Source: Diphasiastrum complanatum
Lineage: Eukaryota; Streptophyta; Lycopodiopsida; Lycopodiales; Lycopodiaceae
Assembly (NCBI GenBank): GCA_029204225.1
Contig: CM055097.1
Location: 51,864,996 to 51,928,995 of the forward strand
Direction: 5' to 3'
DNA length: 64,000 nt
Shown here: positions 22,701 to 32,250 of the stretch, piece after piece
How the letters are laid out: the number at the start of each line of letters is the position of its first letter
How positions within the stretch are numbered: the first letter of the stretch is position 1
Made by a program: the position numbers and the translations under genes
The notes under the pieces: model-generated
Told to the model about the DNA's origin: nothing
What the model saw: the letters and a program-made list of their open reading frames with translations, nothing else
Database searches by the model: none

Positions 22701-23099
22701 TCTCAATCTTGCACTCCATATCAAGTGTTGTGATTGTTAACTTTAGACTGTAGGAAGTTCTTGATACATTCAAGTATATACTTTAGTAATGATATATTTT
22801 CTTATTCTTTGCATTGGTGTATGGTTTCATTGCTTAAACTCAAGAATTTACAAAGATTAAGTAGCTACTGATTATTTATAATAGAATCCAACAAGCCATC
22901 TATAACCTTGAGTCAAAGCTCTGGTTTAGCCATTATGTACCAATACAAGCATGTAAAAAATGTTAACTTCCATGTTAGCGAGGGAGAACAATTTTTAAGA
23001 CATGGTTTTAAATTTGGAAGATGAGACTCTCAATTTAAACTTGTTAAAAAAAAAAAATGCATCATTTTCGAACTCTAATAGTGAGCTTGAATATGATAC
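22701..23099. other. Spacer, nothing recognised
   Basis: AT-rich sequence between the Gypsy LTR and the Copia protease stub. No terminal repeat or domain is seen. It could be CACTA or Copia sequence decayed past recognition. Confidence 0.5.
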
Positions 23100-23139
23100 A
23101 AAGTATTGGGAACTATCCCCACTATCTATCCACCATGTG
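23100..23139 (-). pseudogene. Copia protease stub, left of the GC-rich element
   Basis: On the minus strand the frame reads TWWIDSGDSSQY, the Copia protease start (DSGASS usual). It joins the gag at 28119-28340 across the inserted 23140-28118 element: SSQDT|WWIDSG. Similarity ends after about a dozen residues. Confidence 0.75.
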
Positions 23140-24306
23140 TGTTGTAAAGCTACCTTTACAAGCTTTACTTGCGGCGCCATCAGCGCCAGCTATGTCCCCG
23201 GCGCCAGCAGCGCCCCTGCTGCTCCCGGCGCCAACGGCGCTGGCGCCGCTCCCGGCGCCACTGTGACCAGAATCCAGCCGGCGCCAAGTTCCTATGGCTG
23301 AAAATCTTTGATCGGTTCTAGCGAAGTTCAGAGAGCTCAGATCGATGTGCAATCACCTCACACGATCTAGGCATGATTAAAGGAAGCCTGGGGATCAATA
23401 AAATCTAGAGAGAGAAAATGACTTTCTAGAAAGAGAAAATCCTAGAGAGAAAAGAACGTGCTTTACCAGCTTGGGTAGAGTGCTTGGTATGAAGGGGGTG
23501 CCGAATCACACCAATACTATAGGGGAGTGCGGGTTGCGACTCAGGGCGAGCTCCAACCAAGTCTCAGCCTCCCTTGCTGGAATGTTGTCATGGCTCTCGC
23601 CTTGGCATGCTAGCGCCCCGGAGACTAGGGTCGGTCACACACTTGAAATGTAACCTTCTCAGATTTATCAATAAAGTGGGATTTTCCTCAAACTGACTCT
23701 GATTACCTTCTGGGTTTCAGTGTTCGGTAAAAGCGCCAGTTGTAAGGCCGCTTTCAAAATTTTTAACTTGGCACATAGCTGAGGGTCGTATCCTGGGACG
23801 CCAGCGCTATGTCGTCGGGACCATTCGGTCCGTGGCGCCAGCGGTATGCTGTCGGGACCATTCGGTCCAAGAACTGGTTGTTTCCATATCTGTCGCGGCT
23901 TGTGGTTCTGAGTGTTCCTTGCATGAACGTGAATGGGTTAAGCTCTTGGGGAACGGGCTCTAACCTGTCGGCTGAGTTGGATGGCATGCTTGGGTGGATG
24001 TTACCTGTTTATGGCTGTCCAGTCTGGCGTGGCGCCAGGTTGGCTTCCAGCGCTCGTGACGAAGCTTTCAGTTGGTTAAGTCTGATGTAAGTCAAACCGC
24101 TTGCTTGGAATGGATGTTACTCGTTTGTAACGAAGCTTCGAGTTGGTTAAGTTTGATGTATGTCGGGCGGCTTGCTTGGAGGGAAGTCACCCACGTCGGG
24201 ACCCCCGATCTGGCATGGCGCCAGGTTGGATCTCAATGTTGGCAAGAGTTGAAGGCTGGGAAGCTAAGTCGTGGTTCCCGGCTCCCTTTGGGATGCCTGC
24301 GCTACA
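23140..24306 (+). repeat. 5' LTR of the GC-rich element
   Basis: It starts TGTTGTAAAGCTACC and ends CTGCGCTACA. Compared with the 3' LTR it has extra bases in the GGCGCC cluster and lacks a 79-bp insertion. Confidence 0.93.
23170..23286. repeat. Cluster of GGCGCC / AGCGCC words
   Basis: GGCGCC recurs many times in about 115 bp, interspersed with AGCGCC and CCGGCGCC. The 3' LTR copy (26926-26995) is shorter by a 9-bp and a 15-bp unit, consistent with slippage in this array. Confidence 0.85.
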
Positions 24307-24308
24307 TG

Positions 24309-24321
24309 TGGTATCAGAGCC
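24309..24321 (+). other. Primer-binding site, tRNA-Met
   Basis: TGGTATCAGAGCC two bases after the LTR end at 24306. Confidence 0.93.
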
Positions 24322-24396
24322 GACTGGCCGGTCAGCTATGCGGATCTCACGGAAATGGCCACGGTTTGGGGTTCATCAAGACAACTATTGTGCAAG

Positions 24397-24782
24397 GTGC
24401 TGCCCACAGTGTAAGCACGGGTGCGTCCACGGTCGGGGTGGTCGGCAGAACGGGGGACTTGATGAGTCAAGGTGCTGCCCTTGAGGTGTAAGCACGGTCA
24501 GTTCTCGCAGTTCGGGCCTGGCGCTGTCTGCACGTAGGACGGATGAGGCAAAGTGCTGCCTAGGGAGGTGAAAGCACGGTCTGTACCTTGTGGGGTGCGG
24601 GGCGACATATTCGAACTCTACGGGTTAACCATTGATACAGAGATGCTGCTCGAATTCGGGTGTAAAGCACAGGTGGTTAGCTGCCGGTGCGGGATAGCTG
24701 CCGATCGTTTAGCTATAAGGGCTATCGACCAAAAAGTGGTGGGGCGTGACTGAGGCAATGTGCTGCTTAATGGTGAAAGCAC
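24397..24782 (+). repeat. Four copies of a GTGCT...AGCAC hairpin
   Basis: GTGCTGC followed by AAGCACGG occurs at 24397-24418, 24472-24495, 24553-24577 and 24760-24782. The 5-base arms are complementary, with loops of about 12-15 bases that differ in sequence. They lie within 475 bp of the primer site, where packaging and dimerisation signals of LTR elements usually are. A related half-site GTAAAGCACAGG is near 24661. Confidence 0.8.
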
Positions 24783-26884
24783 GGATAGTTGGAGGGGTGT
24801 CCTATGTGGGCTGATTCCGTGATCGATTTGTATGGGCGCGGCCAGGCAAAGGTCCGTTGGCAGGACCATCTCAAAGGGGGACCTTGTCTTTGTTACTTGT
24901 TAGTAAACCTGCCTGAGTGTCTTACTTGTACGTATTCGTGGTGAGTCTTAGTACTCGTGCTTTGCCTGGTTTGCATGATTGCTTGTGATACAAGGAGCTG
25001 ATGGCTCGAGAAGGAACCTTTTCTTTTGAAGGCTGATACCATCAAACAAAGAGGACTACAGAATCTATGGGGCGGATTTGCAGTTCAAGTACTCACACGT
25101 GAACGACAACGAAACGACTCAATGTTTGCAAAGGATGGATGGCTAGCCTTTTTCTTGGGTTAGTTTCATTTGCGACAACGCCCACCAGACGCAAGCAGGA
25201 AGTCAAAAGTTGGAAAGGGCCATTTCAGGGGAGATCTTCTATGGAGCAGTTGGTCTTCATTTTGGGACGGCCACCTTCGGAACTGAAACTCACTGAGCAT
25301 GGGCGATATCCATAATTTGTGCGGCGGATTTGCAGTTCAAGTACTCGCACGTGAACGACAACGAAATGACTCAATGTTTGCAAAGGATGGATGGCTAGCC
25401 TGTTTCTTGGGTTAGTTTCATTTGCGACAACGCCCACCAGACGCAAGCAGGAAGTCAAGAGTTGGAAAGGGCAATTTCAGGGGAGATCTTCTATAGCAGT
25501 TGGTCTTCATTTTGGGACGGCCACCTTTGGAACTGAAACTCACTGAGCATGGGTGATATCCAGTATCAGTTGGGTTTTTCCTCAAAGGGGAAAAAGACTA
25601 GGATCCTCTTCAGAGATTGGCAACAAGTTGGATCGAGCCATAATCCTAGCATATGGGAAGCAAAGTGTTGGAAAGGCTTTTTGTCCGAAGAACTCTACTC
25701 TAAGTCCAATCAACTGATTTATTAAGTGGAGGGGAACTATCACACACACCTCTCTCTTGGGGCAAATTTTGAATGAAAGTTGATCAAAATGGGGACAAAT
25801 TCAAGGTGACCTAGCCATACTCACACGAGGAGACTGGCGAACTTTGGACCTAATAAGTTGACAAGCTTTTGTTGTGGAAAGGAAAGTTTGTTATAGGCTT
25901 TCTCTGGACCAGCAATGATGAGGAAACATATGAGTACGCTGGCTTGTGTTACGTGTAAGGCAGCTGATCAATGAAGGAACTGTGAAAGTTGAGTCTTGCA
26001 TGAGAGACTTGGTATTTCGAACGGACGCTAAGGGACAGTTCGCGTTGAGATCGGATTAGTGCAAACTATGGGTGCATGTTTTTGATTCAAAGAGAGCTAC
26101 TTGAAGCCAAGCTTGATGTACACTTCTTGTTTTGACTGTGAGGCAACTAACCAGTGATGGAATTGTGAAAGTCAAGTTTTGCGCGACGGACATGGTGCTT
26201 CAAACAAACGCGAAGAGATAGTTCGGATGCGGATCAAACTGGTGCGACCCTTTGGCTTTCCACGAGGTCAATGGTTACATTTGGGCTGATTCAAAGAGCT
26301 ACTTCAAGCTAAGTGAGAGGTGCATTGCGGAGTACTCAATCTTTGCCTACCTTAAAGAGCCAAGATGGAAAAGTATCAAGATCAGGCTTGGACAAGGAGA
26401 GAAATCAAGGTGCAGAAGCAACAAGGCACGGAGTGGACCATAAAGTGGGCAATCAAACGATAAATCCTTCGGCTCAGGGAGCCTTGATACCTGTGCGGAA
26501 CTGAACAAATCTGGAGCTCAGGGAGCTCAACACAAAGTGCATCAAGGACAAATCAGGAGCTCAAAGGAGTTCCAAAGTCGAAAGTCAGAAGCGACAGGGG
26601 CAAACATTTCAAAGAAAGGCCTCTGTCACCAGTTAATAAGGTTCTCGGGTTTTACGAAAGCGATATCAAATCTACGCTTTCCCCAGAAAAAGATATATTT
26701 AAAAGTTATGTAATTTTTCAGTACAAAGAGCTGAGCCTCCGACTTGTGGTGTGCCAGTTTCAATGTTAATAAAAAGTGGCCAGTAAATTGAGTACTGTGC
26801 CAAGTAGCTTAAATGTATAGTTATTTTAATTGGGAGACACCTTTACTTTAATCTGACATCTGATGAGGACATCAGATTTTATAA
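24783..26884 (+). other. Noncoding interior of the GC-rich element
   Basis: No domain is seen in any frame. A 242-bp block (25071-25312) is repeated at 25323-25562, beginning GGCGGATTTGCAGTTCAAGT. Each copy has a CACGTG (25096-25101 and 25348-25353). The rest is unique. Confidence 0.7.
25071..25562 (+). repeat. Tandem duplication, about 250-bp period
   Basis: Copies 25071-25312 and 25323-25562 are near-identical, with scattered substitutions and a small deletion. The period is 252 bp. Confidence 0.93.
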
Positions 26885-26896
26885 AGGTGGGGTGGA
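26885..26896 (+). other. Polypurine tract of the GC-rich element
   Basis: AGGTGGGGTGGA abuts the 3' LTR start TGTTGTAAAG. It is purine-rich except for two T. Confidence 0.75.
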
Positions 26897-28118
26897 TGTT
26901 GTAAAGCTACCTTTACAAGCTTTACTTGCGGCGCCAGCTATGTCCCCGGCGCCAGCAGCGCCCCTGCTGCTCCCGGCGCCGCTCCCGGCGCCACTGTGAC
27001 CAGAATCCAGTCGGGGCCAAGTTCCTATGGCTGAAAATCTTTGATCGGTTCTAGCGAAGTCCAGAGAGCTCAGATCGATGTGCAATCACCTCACACGATC
27101 TAGGCATGATTAAAGGAAGCCTGGGGATCAATAAAATCTAGAGAGAGAAAATAACTTTCTAGAAAGAGAAAATCTTAGAGAGAGAGAAACGTGCTTTACC
27201 AGCTTGGGTAGAGTGCTTGGTATGAGGGGGGGGTGCCGAATCACACCAATACTATAGGGGAGTGCGGGTTGCGACTCAGGGCGAGCTCCAACCAAGTCTC
27301 GGCCTCCCTTGCTGGAATGTTGTCATGGCTCTCGCCTTGGCATGCTAGCGCCCCGGAGACTAGGGTCGGTCACACACTTGAAATGTAACCTTCTCAGATT
27401 TATCAATAAAGTGGGATTTTTCTCAAACTGACTCTGATTACCTTCTGGGTTTCAGTGTTCGGTAAAAGCGCCAGTTGTAAGGCCGCTTTCAAAATTTTTA
27501 ACTTGGCACATAGCTGAGGGTCGTATCCCGGGACGCCAGTGCTATGTCGTCGGGACCATTTGGTCCGTGGCGCCAGCTGTATGCTGTCGGGACCATTCGG
27601 TCCAAGAACTGGTTGTTTCCATATCTGTCGCGGCTTGTGGTTCTGAGTGTTCCTTGCATGAACGTGAATGGGTTAAGCTCTTGGGGAACGGGCTCTAACC
27701 TGTCGGCTGAGTTGGATGGCTTGCTTGGGTGGATGTTACCTGTTTATGGCTGTCCAGTCTGGCGTGGCGCCAGGTTGGCCTCCAGCGCTCGTGACGAAGC
27801 TTTCAGTTGGTTAAGTCTGATGTAAGTCAAACCGCTTGCTTGGAATGGATGTTACTCGTTTGTAACGAAGCTTCGAGTTGGTTAAGTTTGATGTATGTCG
27901 GGCGGCTTGCTTGGAGGGAAGTCACCCACGTCGGGACCCCCGATCTGGCATGGCGCCAGGTTGGATCTCAATGTTGGTTTTCGGAACTTCAAGTTGGTTA
28001 AGTTTGATCGTTGTTGGCGAGTTGGCTGCTTGTATGTCAAGTGGGTTTGGATGGCAAGAGTTGAAGGCTGGGAAGCTAAGTCGTGGTTCCCGGCTCCCTT
28101 TGGGATGCCTGCGCTACA
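26897..28118 (+). repeat. 3' LTR of the GC-rich element
   Basis: It matches 23140-24306. An extra 79 bp (about 27975-28053) is another copy of a roughly 70-bp unit containing GTTGGTTAAGTTTGAT that also occurs near 27800 and 27875. This LTR therefore has three units against two in the 5' LTR. Confidence 0.93.
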
Positions 28119-28340
28119 ATGTGTCTTGACTTGAAGTTGGTGTAGATGCAACCATTAAGGATGTGTTGAATCTATCCTCATCTTCTTCCTCTTGAGAAAT
28201 GTTCCCTTGATCTCCATTTTCTTGTTCTTCTTCAAGTAACATTCTGAGGCAAAGTGTCCCTTCTTCCCACAAAAGAATCACAAAAATTTTGTTGTACACT
28301 TTTCTTAGAGGTTTCACTTCAACTGAGGATCTGAACAAAT
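28119..28340 (-). pseudogene. Copia gag zinc knuckle, right of the GC-rich element
   Basis: The minus strand reads FCGKKGHFASECYLKKNKK, a CCHC knuckle (first Cys region decayed), then an acidic stretch and ..SSQDT, which joins the protease stub at 23139. Between here and the primer site at 28705 the N-terminal gag domain is missing. It is very like the gag at 61922-62536. Confidence 0.75.
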
Positions 28341-28691
28341 CAGCCTCTTAGATTTGATCTTAAACTCCAAAAAGAAATGCTTCAATGATCCAAAACTCTA
28401 TTTGGTCATAGGCATTAGCTAGATTGAATCTAGATCAATACTATGCTTCAAAAAGCACTAAATTTGGACTAGAATTGAAATTATAGGACCAAAAACACAA
28501 GGTAACTTGAAATGAAAGTTGTTGTACGGTTTTACATGTGTGAAAAGTACATACACAGCCTCCAAGTCGATTTGATCCAAATAGAAACAAGCTATCACTC
28601 TAGATGAACTTGCCCTCACTAGTATTGGCCAAAAACAAATTTTGCCAATGATCTTTGCAAGTTTTATGAATCAAATGATCACTCTCTTACA
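28341..28691 (-). other. Copia leader remnant
   Basis: This 351-bp piece between the gag fragment and the primer site has no coding trail. It holds ACATGTGTGAAAAG near 28536, and the same type of site (CACACGTGTGAAAAG) sits in the leader of the Copia at 61481-62990. Confidence 0.55.
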
Positions 28692-28705
28692 CCACTCTGA
28701 TACCA
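28692..28705 (-). other. Primer-binding site, tRNA-Met
   Basis: The minus strand reads TGGTATCAGAGTGG directly after the LTR. Confidence 0.88.
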
Positions 28706-29697
28706 TTATAAAATTTCAGTTTTAGGACATTAATGATTGTACTTAACAATCGTACAGAGTTATTGGTTGCTTAATCAATGGATCTATCAAGCTCTACACT
28801 TTAGATCTTGATCTAGATTCACTACACTTAGATTTAAGCAAGAGCAATGGATCAAATTTTCATAAACAAGTGAGAGCGGCCTCACACGTGTGGAGTATTG
28901 TCCATTGTACGGCCTACACCTGAAACAACTGTCAAAGTACAGCAAAATGGACCAAGAATAGATCTAAATCAGATCCACAAGTGTGATTGGATGTTAGATT
29001 AGATCAACCTATCAATCTACACAAGATTAGATAGCATTTAAATCAAATCTAGATGAATAAATCTAACAAGAACAATCATTATTGATCAAAACTTGTACTT
29101 GCTGGTTTCACATATGTGAAAACCTGTAAGAGTACGAACAATAGGCTGAGAATAAAGTATACTAAGCTTAGAACCCAATCAATGCATAAAAACACAAGAC
29201 AAATAGAGAGAAAACACTAGAATTGCTCCAAAACCAAGATTTAGCTTCCATGTCAATTATGGCCAAATGAGCCACCATATATACACAAGAGCTGATGCTT
29301 ACTCAGCTGATTTGGCATGTGTGAGAGTGCCTACTCATCAAAGGATCCACCAATAATCATCAATATGGCACATGGACCAAGTTTCCTAACTTATAGCCAC
29401 CTCCCTTGATTTTAGGCAATTTTCCTAATTTATAGGGACTTGCACAAATATCTACTGCAAGTTGGATCTCACCTACTACTGATGTTTTCACACATGTGAG
29501 AAGTCCTTGGCACGTGTGAGATCACTCCTATCCATGTGAAATAGCTTTTCCTATGTACAACCTATATGACTCATCTAAATGACAAATGCATTTATTTCAC
29601 ATGTGGGAACAGGCTCCACATATGTCTTATGATGATATGTACTACTCATAATGGTATTCACAAGATATGATCAAGTTAGCTTTTGCCAATTTTAACA
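28706..29697 (-). repeat. Copia LTR with internal sequence on both sides
   Basis: It is 992 bp. On the minus strand it starts TGTTAAAATTGGCAAAAG and ends AAATTTTATAA. A primer site abuts its 3' end (28705), so it serves as 5' LTR of the Copia to its left. A polypurine tract, GAGGAGGAG on the minus strand (29698-29706), abuts its 5' end, so it is also the 3' LTR of an element to its right. CACACGTGTG is at 28883-28892, with variants at 29109-29118 and 29489-29498. Confidence 0.85.
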
Positions 29698-30516
29698 CTC
29701 CTCCTCAAAACCAACTTGATAAAAACATGATGATATTGAGATTGACTCCATGGGCTGAATTGGTCTTCTAATATGGATCCTTGCTGGTTCAAAGGTGTGA
29801 AGATCAGCCAATGAGCTTGATGTCGGTCCGAAATCACCATATCCATGATAGTGCCTCTTTGATGTTGACTTTTTTGATGAACTTGAGAGCTTTGCACCAT
29901 CCTAGCACCTCTTTCATTGATTTGTTCCATCCTTGAAGCATATGGTTGATCCAAAAGCTCCTCCTCCTTGAAAATAGCTGCAACTCCATGAGAAAATAAA
30001 GAGTCCTTCTTGACTCATGAGGATCACAAAGATCCAACATCATGTTACCAAGATCTCGAGGATTAGGCTCATCAACATTATGCATGCTATACTAACAAAG
30101 AGTTTGTATCATATCTCCATGCTTGGTTACCATGCTAATCTCAAATCTAATGAGGCTAGATACTTCATATGGAGATAAGTTTCCTTAGAGGATGATTCAC
30201 TTTCTCTCATAAAGAGTTTACAATTCGCCTCAATACATGAAAAAAGACAATTTTTCACACTATGAGTGGACAACTCACTCTTGCTCTTGCAAGACTCAAG
30301 AGCATACATTTGATGAAATAACCATTTGCTTTCTAATTGATCTAAAATCAATATCATATCAGTAAGAACATCAACTATGTTCTCAAGAGAGACACCATAT
30401 TCAACTAGTATTGCTTTACTCCAACTTTGAAATGCAAAAGTCTCACTAAAGCAAATTGATTCACCAAATGACATAAGAGAAGCAACCATGAGATGTATAC
30501 TACTTGAAATGTGCTC
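29698..30516 (-). pseudogene. Degenerate Copia 3' portion (module B)
   Basis: The minus frame 30489-30127 contains FQSWSKAILVEYGVSLEN, which fits the start of Copia RT ('sqeW-kAm-eE-dAL--N') with many changes. It then reads NCLFSCIEANCKLFMRESES, which I cannot place. The stretch aligns with 33801-34400 (module A) in both DNA and protein. It ends at the polypurine tract beside the 28706-29697 LTR. Catalytic RT and RNase H motifs are absent. Confidence 0.5.
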
Positions 30517-30521
30517 CTCTT

Positions 30522-30795
30522 ACTTAGAATTTGTTTTGCACAGGAACACAGATCATGCTACACAGTAACACAGACAGAAAACACTCTCCACAGCAAGCTC
30601 ACATAGCAACTATATTTCTCAAAATGAAATTACACTATACATATAGTTGTTCACTCAGGCAACCCATGCATGACCCAGGTTGCCGTTGGTGGGACGCGTG
30701 TCCCATCCACTTGCCTCGTGACGAGGCCAACTGATCCTTATCCACTGATAGGACCCACAGTATAGTAACATAGTGCTTCTACTTTAATTCTAACT
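30522..30795 (-). repeat. 3' LTR of the deletion-derivative Copia
   Basis: On the minus strand it starts AGTTAGAATTAAAGTAGAAG and ends AAATTCTAAGT. It matches 33496-33769 base for base in length, with about a score of substitutions, so the insertion is old. Confidence 0.9.
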
Positions 30796-30850
30796 CTCTC
30801 TCTCTTAAAGTAGAGTCACTTTTTATACAGTCATATACATAGCTTTAAAG

Positions 30851-32155
30851 TCAACAAACTTTAAGTACAGAAAGCTTTGATCTAAACTTATCAAACTTTT
30901 CTCCAGTAAGTGGCTTAGTGAAAATAGCAATTGACTCCATCTCCTCTCCCATGGACCTGAACCAAATGTCATCATCCTTCGCTTCACCATAAGTCGAAAG
31001 TTCTTTGCTTTGAATAATGCTAGATAAGAGAGCAAAATTTGCTTCATACCTTTCAGGTAGTATCTTCTCTCTTGTTGATCTTCGTAGCTCTCCCTGGTTA
31101 GATGATCCTGGAAAGTCATCTATGTCGCAACTCTCCAACAATATCTCAAACCACTTAGGGAGCTTTCTGTCAGGTGATCGGCTTCCTGGTGAAAATGTAT
31201 CCCATGGTACATCCTTCTCCTTGCGTTTGTCACCTGCAACTTCAATCCTTCTTTCACCAAAAGGTTTGTCCCTACCTCTCCAACCTGTTTCTTGAGGTTG
31301 AGTAGTAGTATCTTGAGATGTATTCTCATGTTCATCACTCGGAAGGTCAATGAATGGATCATCATCAGGTGGTATCCTCACTATACCATCTTTCCCACTG
31401 GATGTGTCTATCTTCTCAGCATCCTCGTCTTCATACATCTTGGATTCATCAAAGATAACATCATGACTTATATGGATTTTGTTTTTGACTGGATCAAAAC
31501 ATCTATAGCCCTTCACACGATCATCATATCCTAGGAATATGCACTTGATAGCTTTTACATCAAGTTTACGTCTCTCTTCCTTAGGAATGTGTATAAAGGC
31601 CTTACATCCAAAGATTCGCAAGTGGTTCACCTTTGGCTTCTTCTTCGTGAATGCTTCCTTAGGTGTTATCTTTGGTATGGCAATGGTAGGACTTCTATTT
31701 TGAAGATAGACTGCCGTGCTACATGCTTCTGACCAAAAATCTTTTGGTAGTTTCATCTCAACAAGCATAGATTTGGCACTTTCCACAATCATACGAATCT
31801 TGCGCTCAGCTGCACCATTGAGAGCAGGAGTATGAGCTTGCGTAAATTGTCTTTTAATCCCACATTGATCACAAAGATCATTGAAGTCATTAGACTTGTA
31901 CTCACCTCCACTATCTGATCTTAGGACTTTGATCTTCCTACCTGTCTGATTTTCGACCAATGCTTTGAAGCTCTTGAGGTTATCAAATGCATCTGATTTC
32001 TTCTTCAAGAAGTAGATCCACGTCTTACGTGACATATCATCAATAAAGGTCATGAAATATAAGGCCTTACCTAAGGACATGGTCCTCATAGGCCTGCATA
32101 AATCTGTGTGGATTAAATCCAGGATGTTCTTTGCTCTTGCAACAACCACTTTCAC
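30851..32155 (-). CDS. Copia integrase fused in frame to the pol tail (434 codons)
   Basis: The frame contains the integrase core with HTDLCRPM, RSDSGGEY and GAAERKIR (D-D-E residues all present), then RIFGCKAF and YRCFDPVKNKIHISHDVIFD of the C-terminal region. An acidic linker and the first RT residues (WFRSMGEEMESI) follow. Immediately after comes AIFTKPLTGEKFDKFRSKL, the last 25 residues of a Copia polyprotein. The RT palm, YVDD box and RNase H are thus deleted in frame (junction near 30929). The zinc-binding part upstream is decayed: near 32170-32250 a frame reads QFCDGKHGRVHFE, a stop, and then this ORF. The ATG used is only the first in the open frame. Confidence 0.9.
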   Translation of the reverse strand: MKVVVARAKNILDLIHTDLCRPMRTMSLGKALYFMTFIDDMSRKTWIYFLKKKSDAFDNLKSFKALVENQTGRKIKVLRSDSGGEYKSNDFNDLCDQCGIKRQFTQAHTPALNGAAERKIRMIVESAKSMLVEMKLPKDFWSEACSTAVYLQNRSPTIAIPKITPKEAFTKKKPKVNHLRIFGCKAFIHIPKEERRKLDVKAIKCIFLGYDDRVKGYRCFDPVKNKIHISHDVIFDESKMYEDEDAEKIDTSSGKDGIVRIPPDDDPFIDLPSDEHENTSQDTTTQPQETGWRGRDKPFGERRIEVAGDKRKEKDVPWDTFSPGSRSPDRKLPKWFEILLESCDIDDFPGSSNQGELRRSTREKILPERYEANFALLSSIIQSKELSTYGEAKDDDIWFRSMGEEMESIAIFTKPLTGEKFDKFRSKLSVLKVC

Positions 32156-32250
32156 TCAAAATGGACTCTCCCATGTTTGCCATCGCAAAACTGCTTGAAA
32201 CTTCTGCCTTAGGCTATGAACAGTATGTCGAGGCCAACAGTGATGTCAGA

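Larger units (their letters stand above)
23140..28118 (+). mobile_element. GC-rich noncoding LTR retrotransposon (LARD-like)
   Basis: It has LTRs of 1,167 bp (23140-24306) and 1,222 bp (26897-28118), ends TG...CA, a tRNA-Met primer site, a purine-rich tract before the 3' LTR, and a perfect 5-bp duplication ATGTG (23135-23139 and 28119-28123). The 2.6 kb interior has no gag or pol motif. The frames found in it and in the LTRs are short and unlike any retroelement protein. Base composition is far richer in G+C than both flanks, with many GGCGCC sites. It must have been moved by another element's proteins. Repeated short hairpins follow the primer site. Confidence 0.95.

Noticed and set aside
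22701-22705. TCTCA as the right target duplication of the Gypsy element
   Set aside because: It matches TCTCA before 13072, but the base before it does not complete a CA end, and a 5-bp match in AT-rich DNA is likely by chance.
24072-24491. 139- and 113-codon frames in the GC-rich element as genes
   Set aside because: They overlap the LTR, primer site and hairpins, GC-rich DNA gives long chance frames, and no domain is seen.
23140-28118. GC-rich block as organellar or bacterial DNA
   Set aside because: It has LTRs, a tRNA-Met primer site and a 5-bp target duplication, so it is a retroelement.
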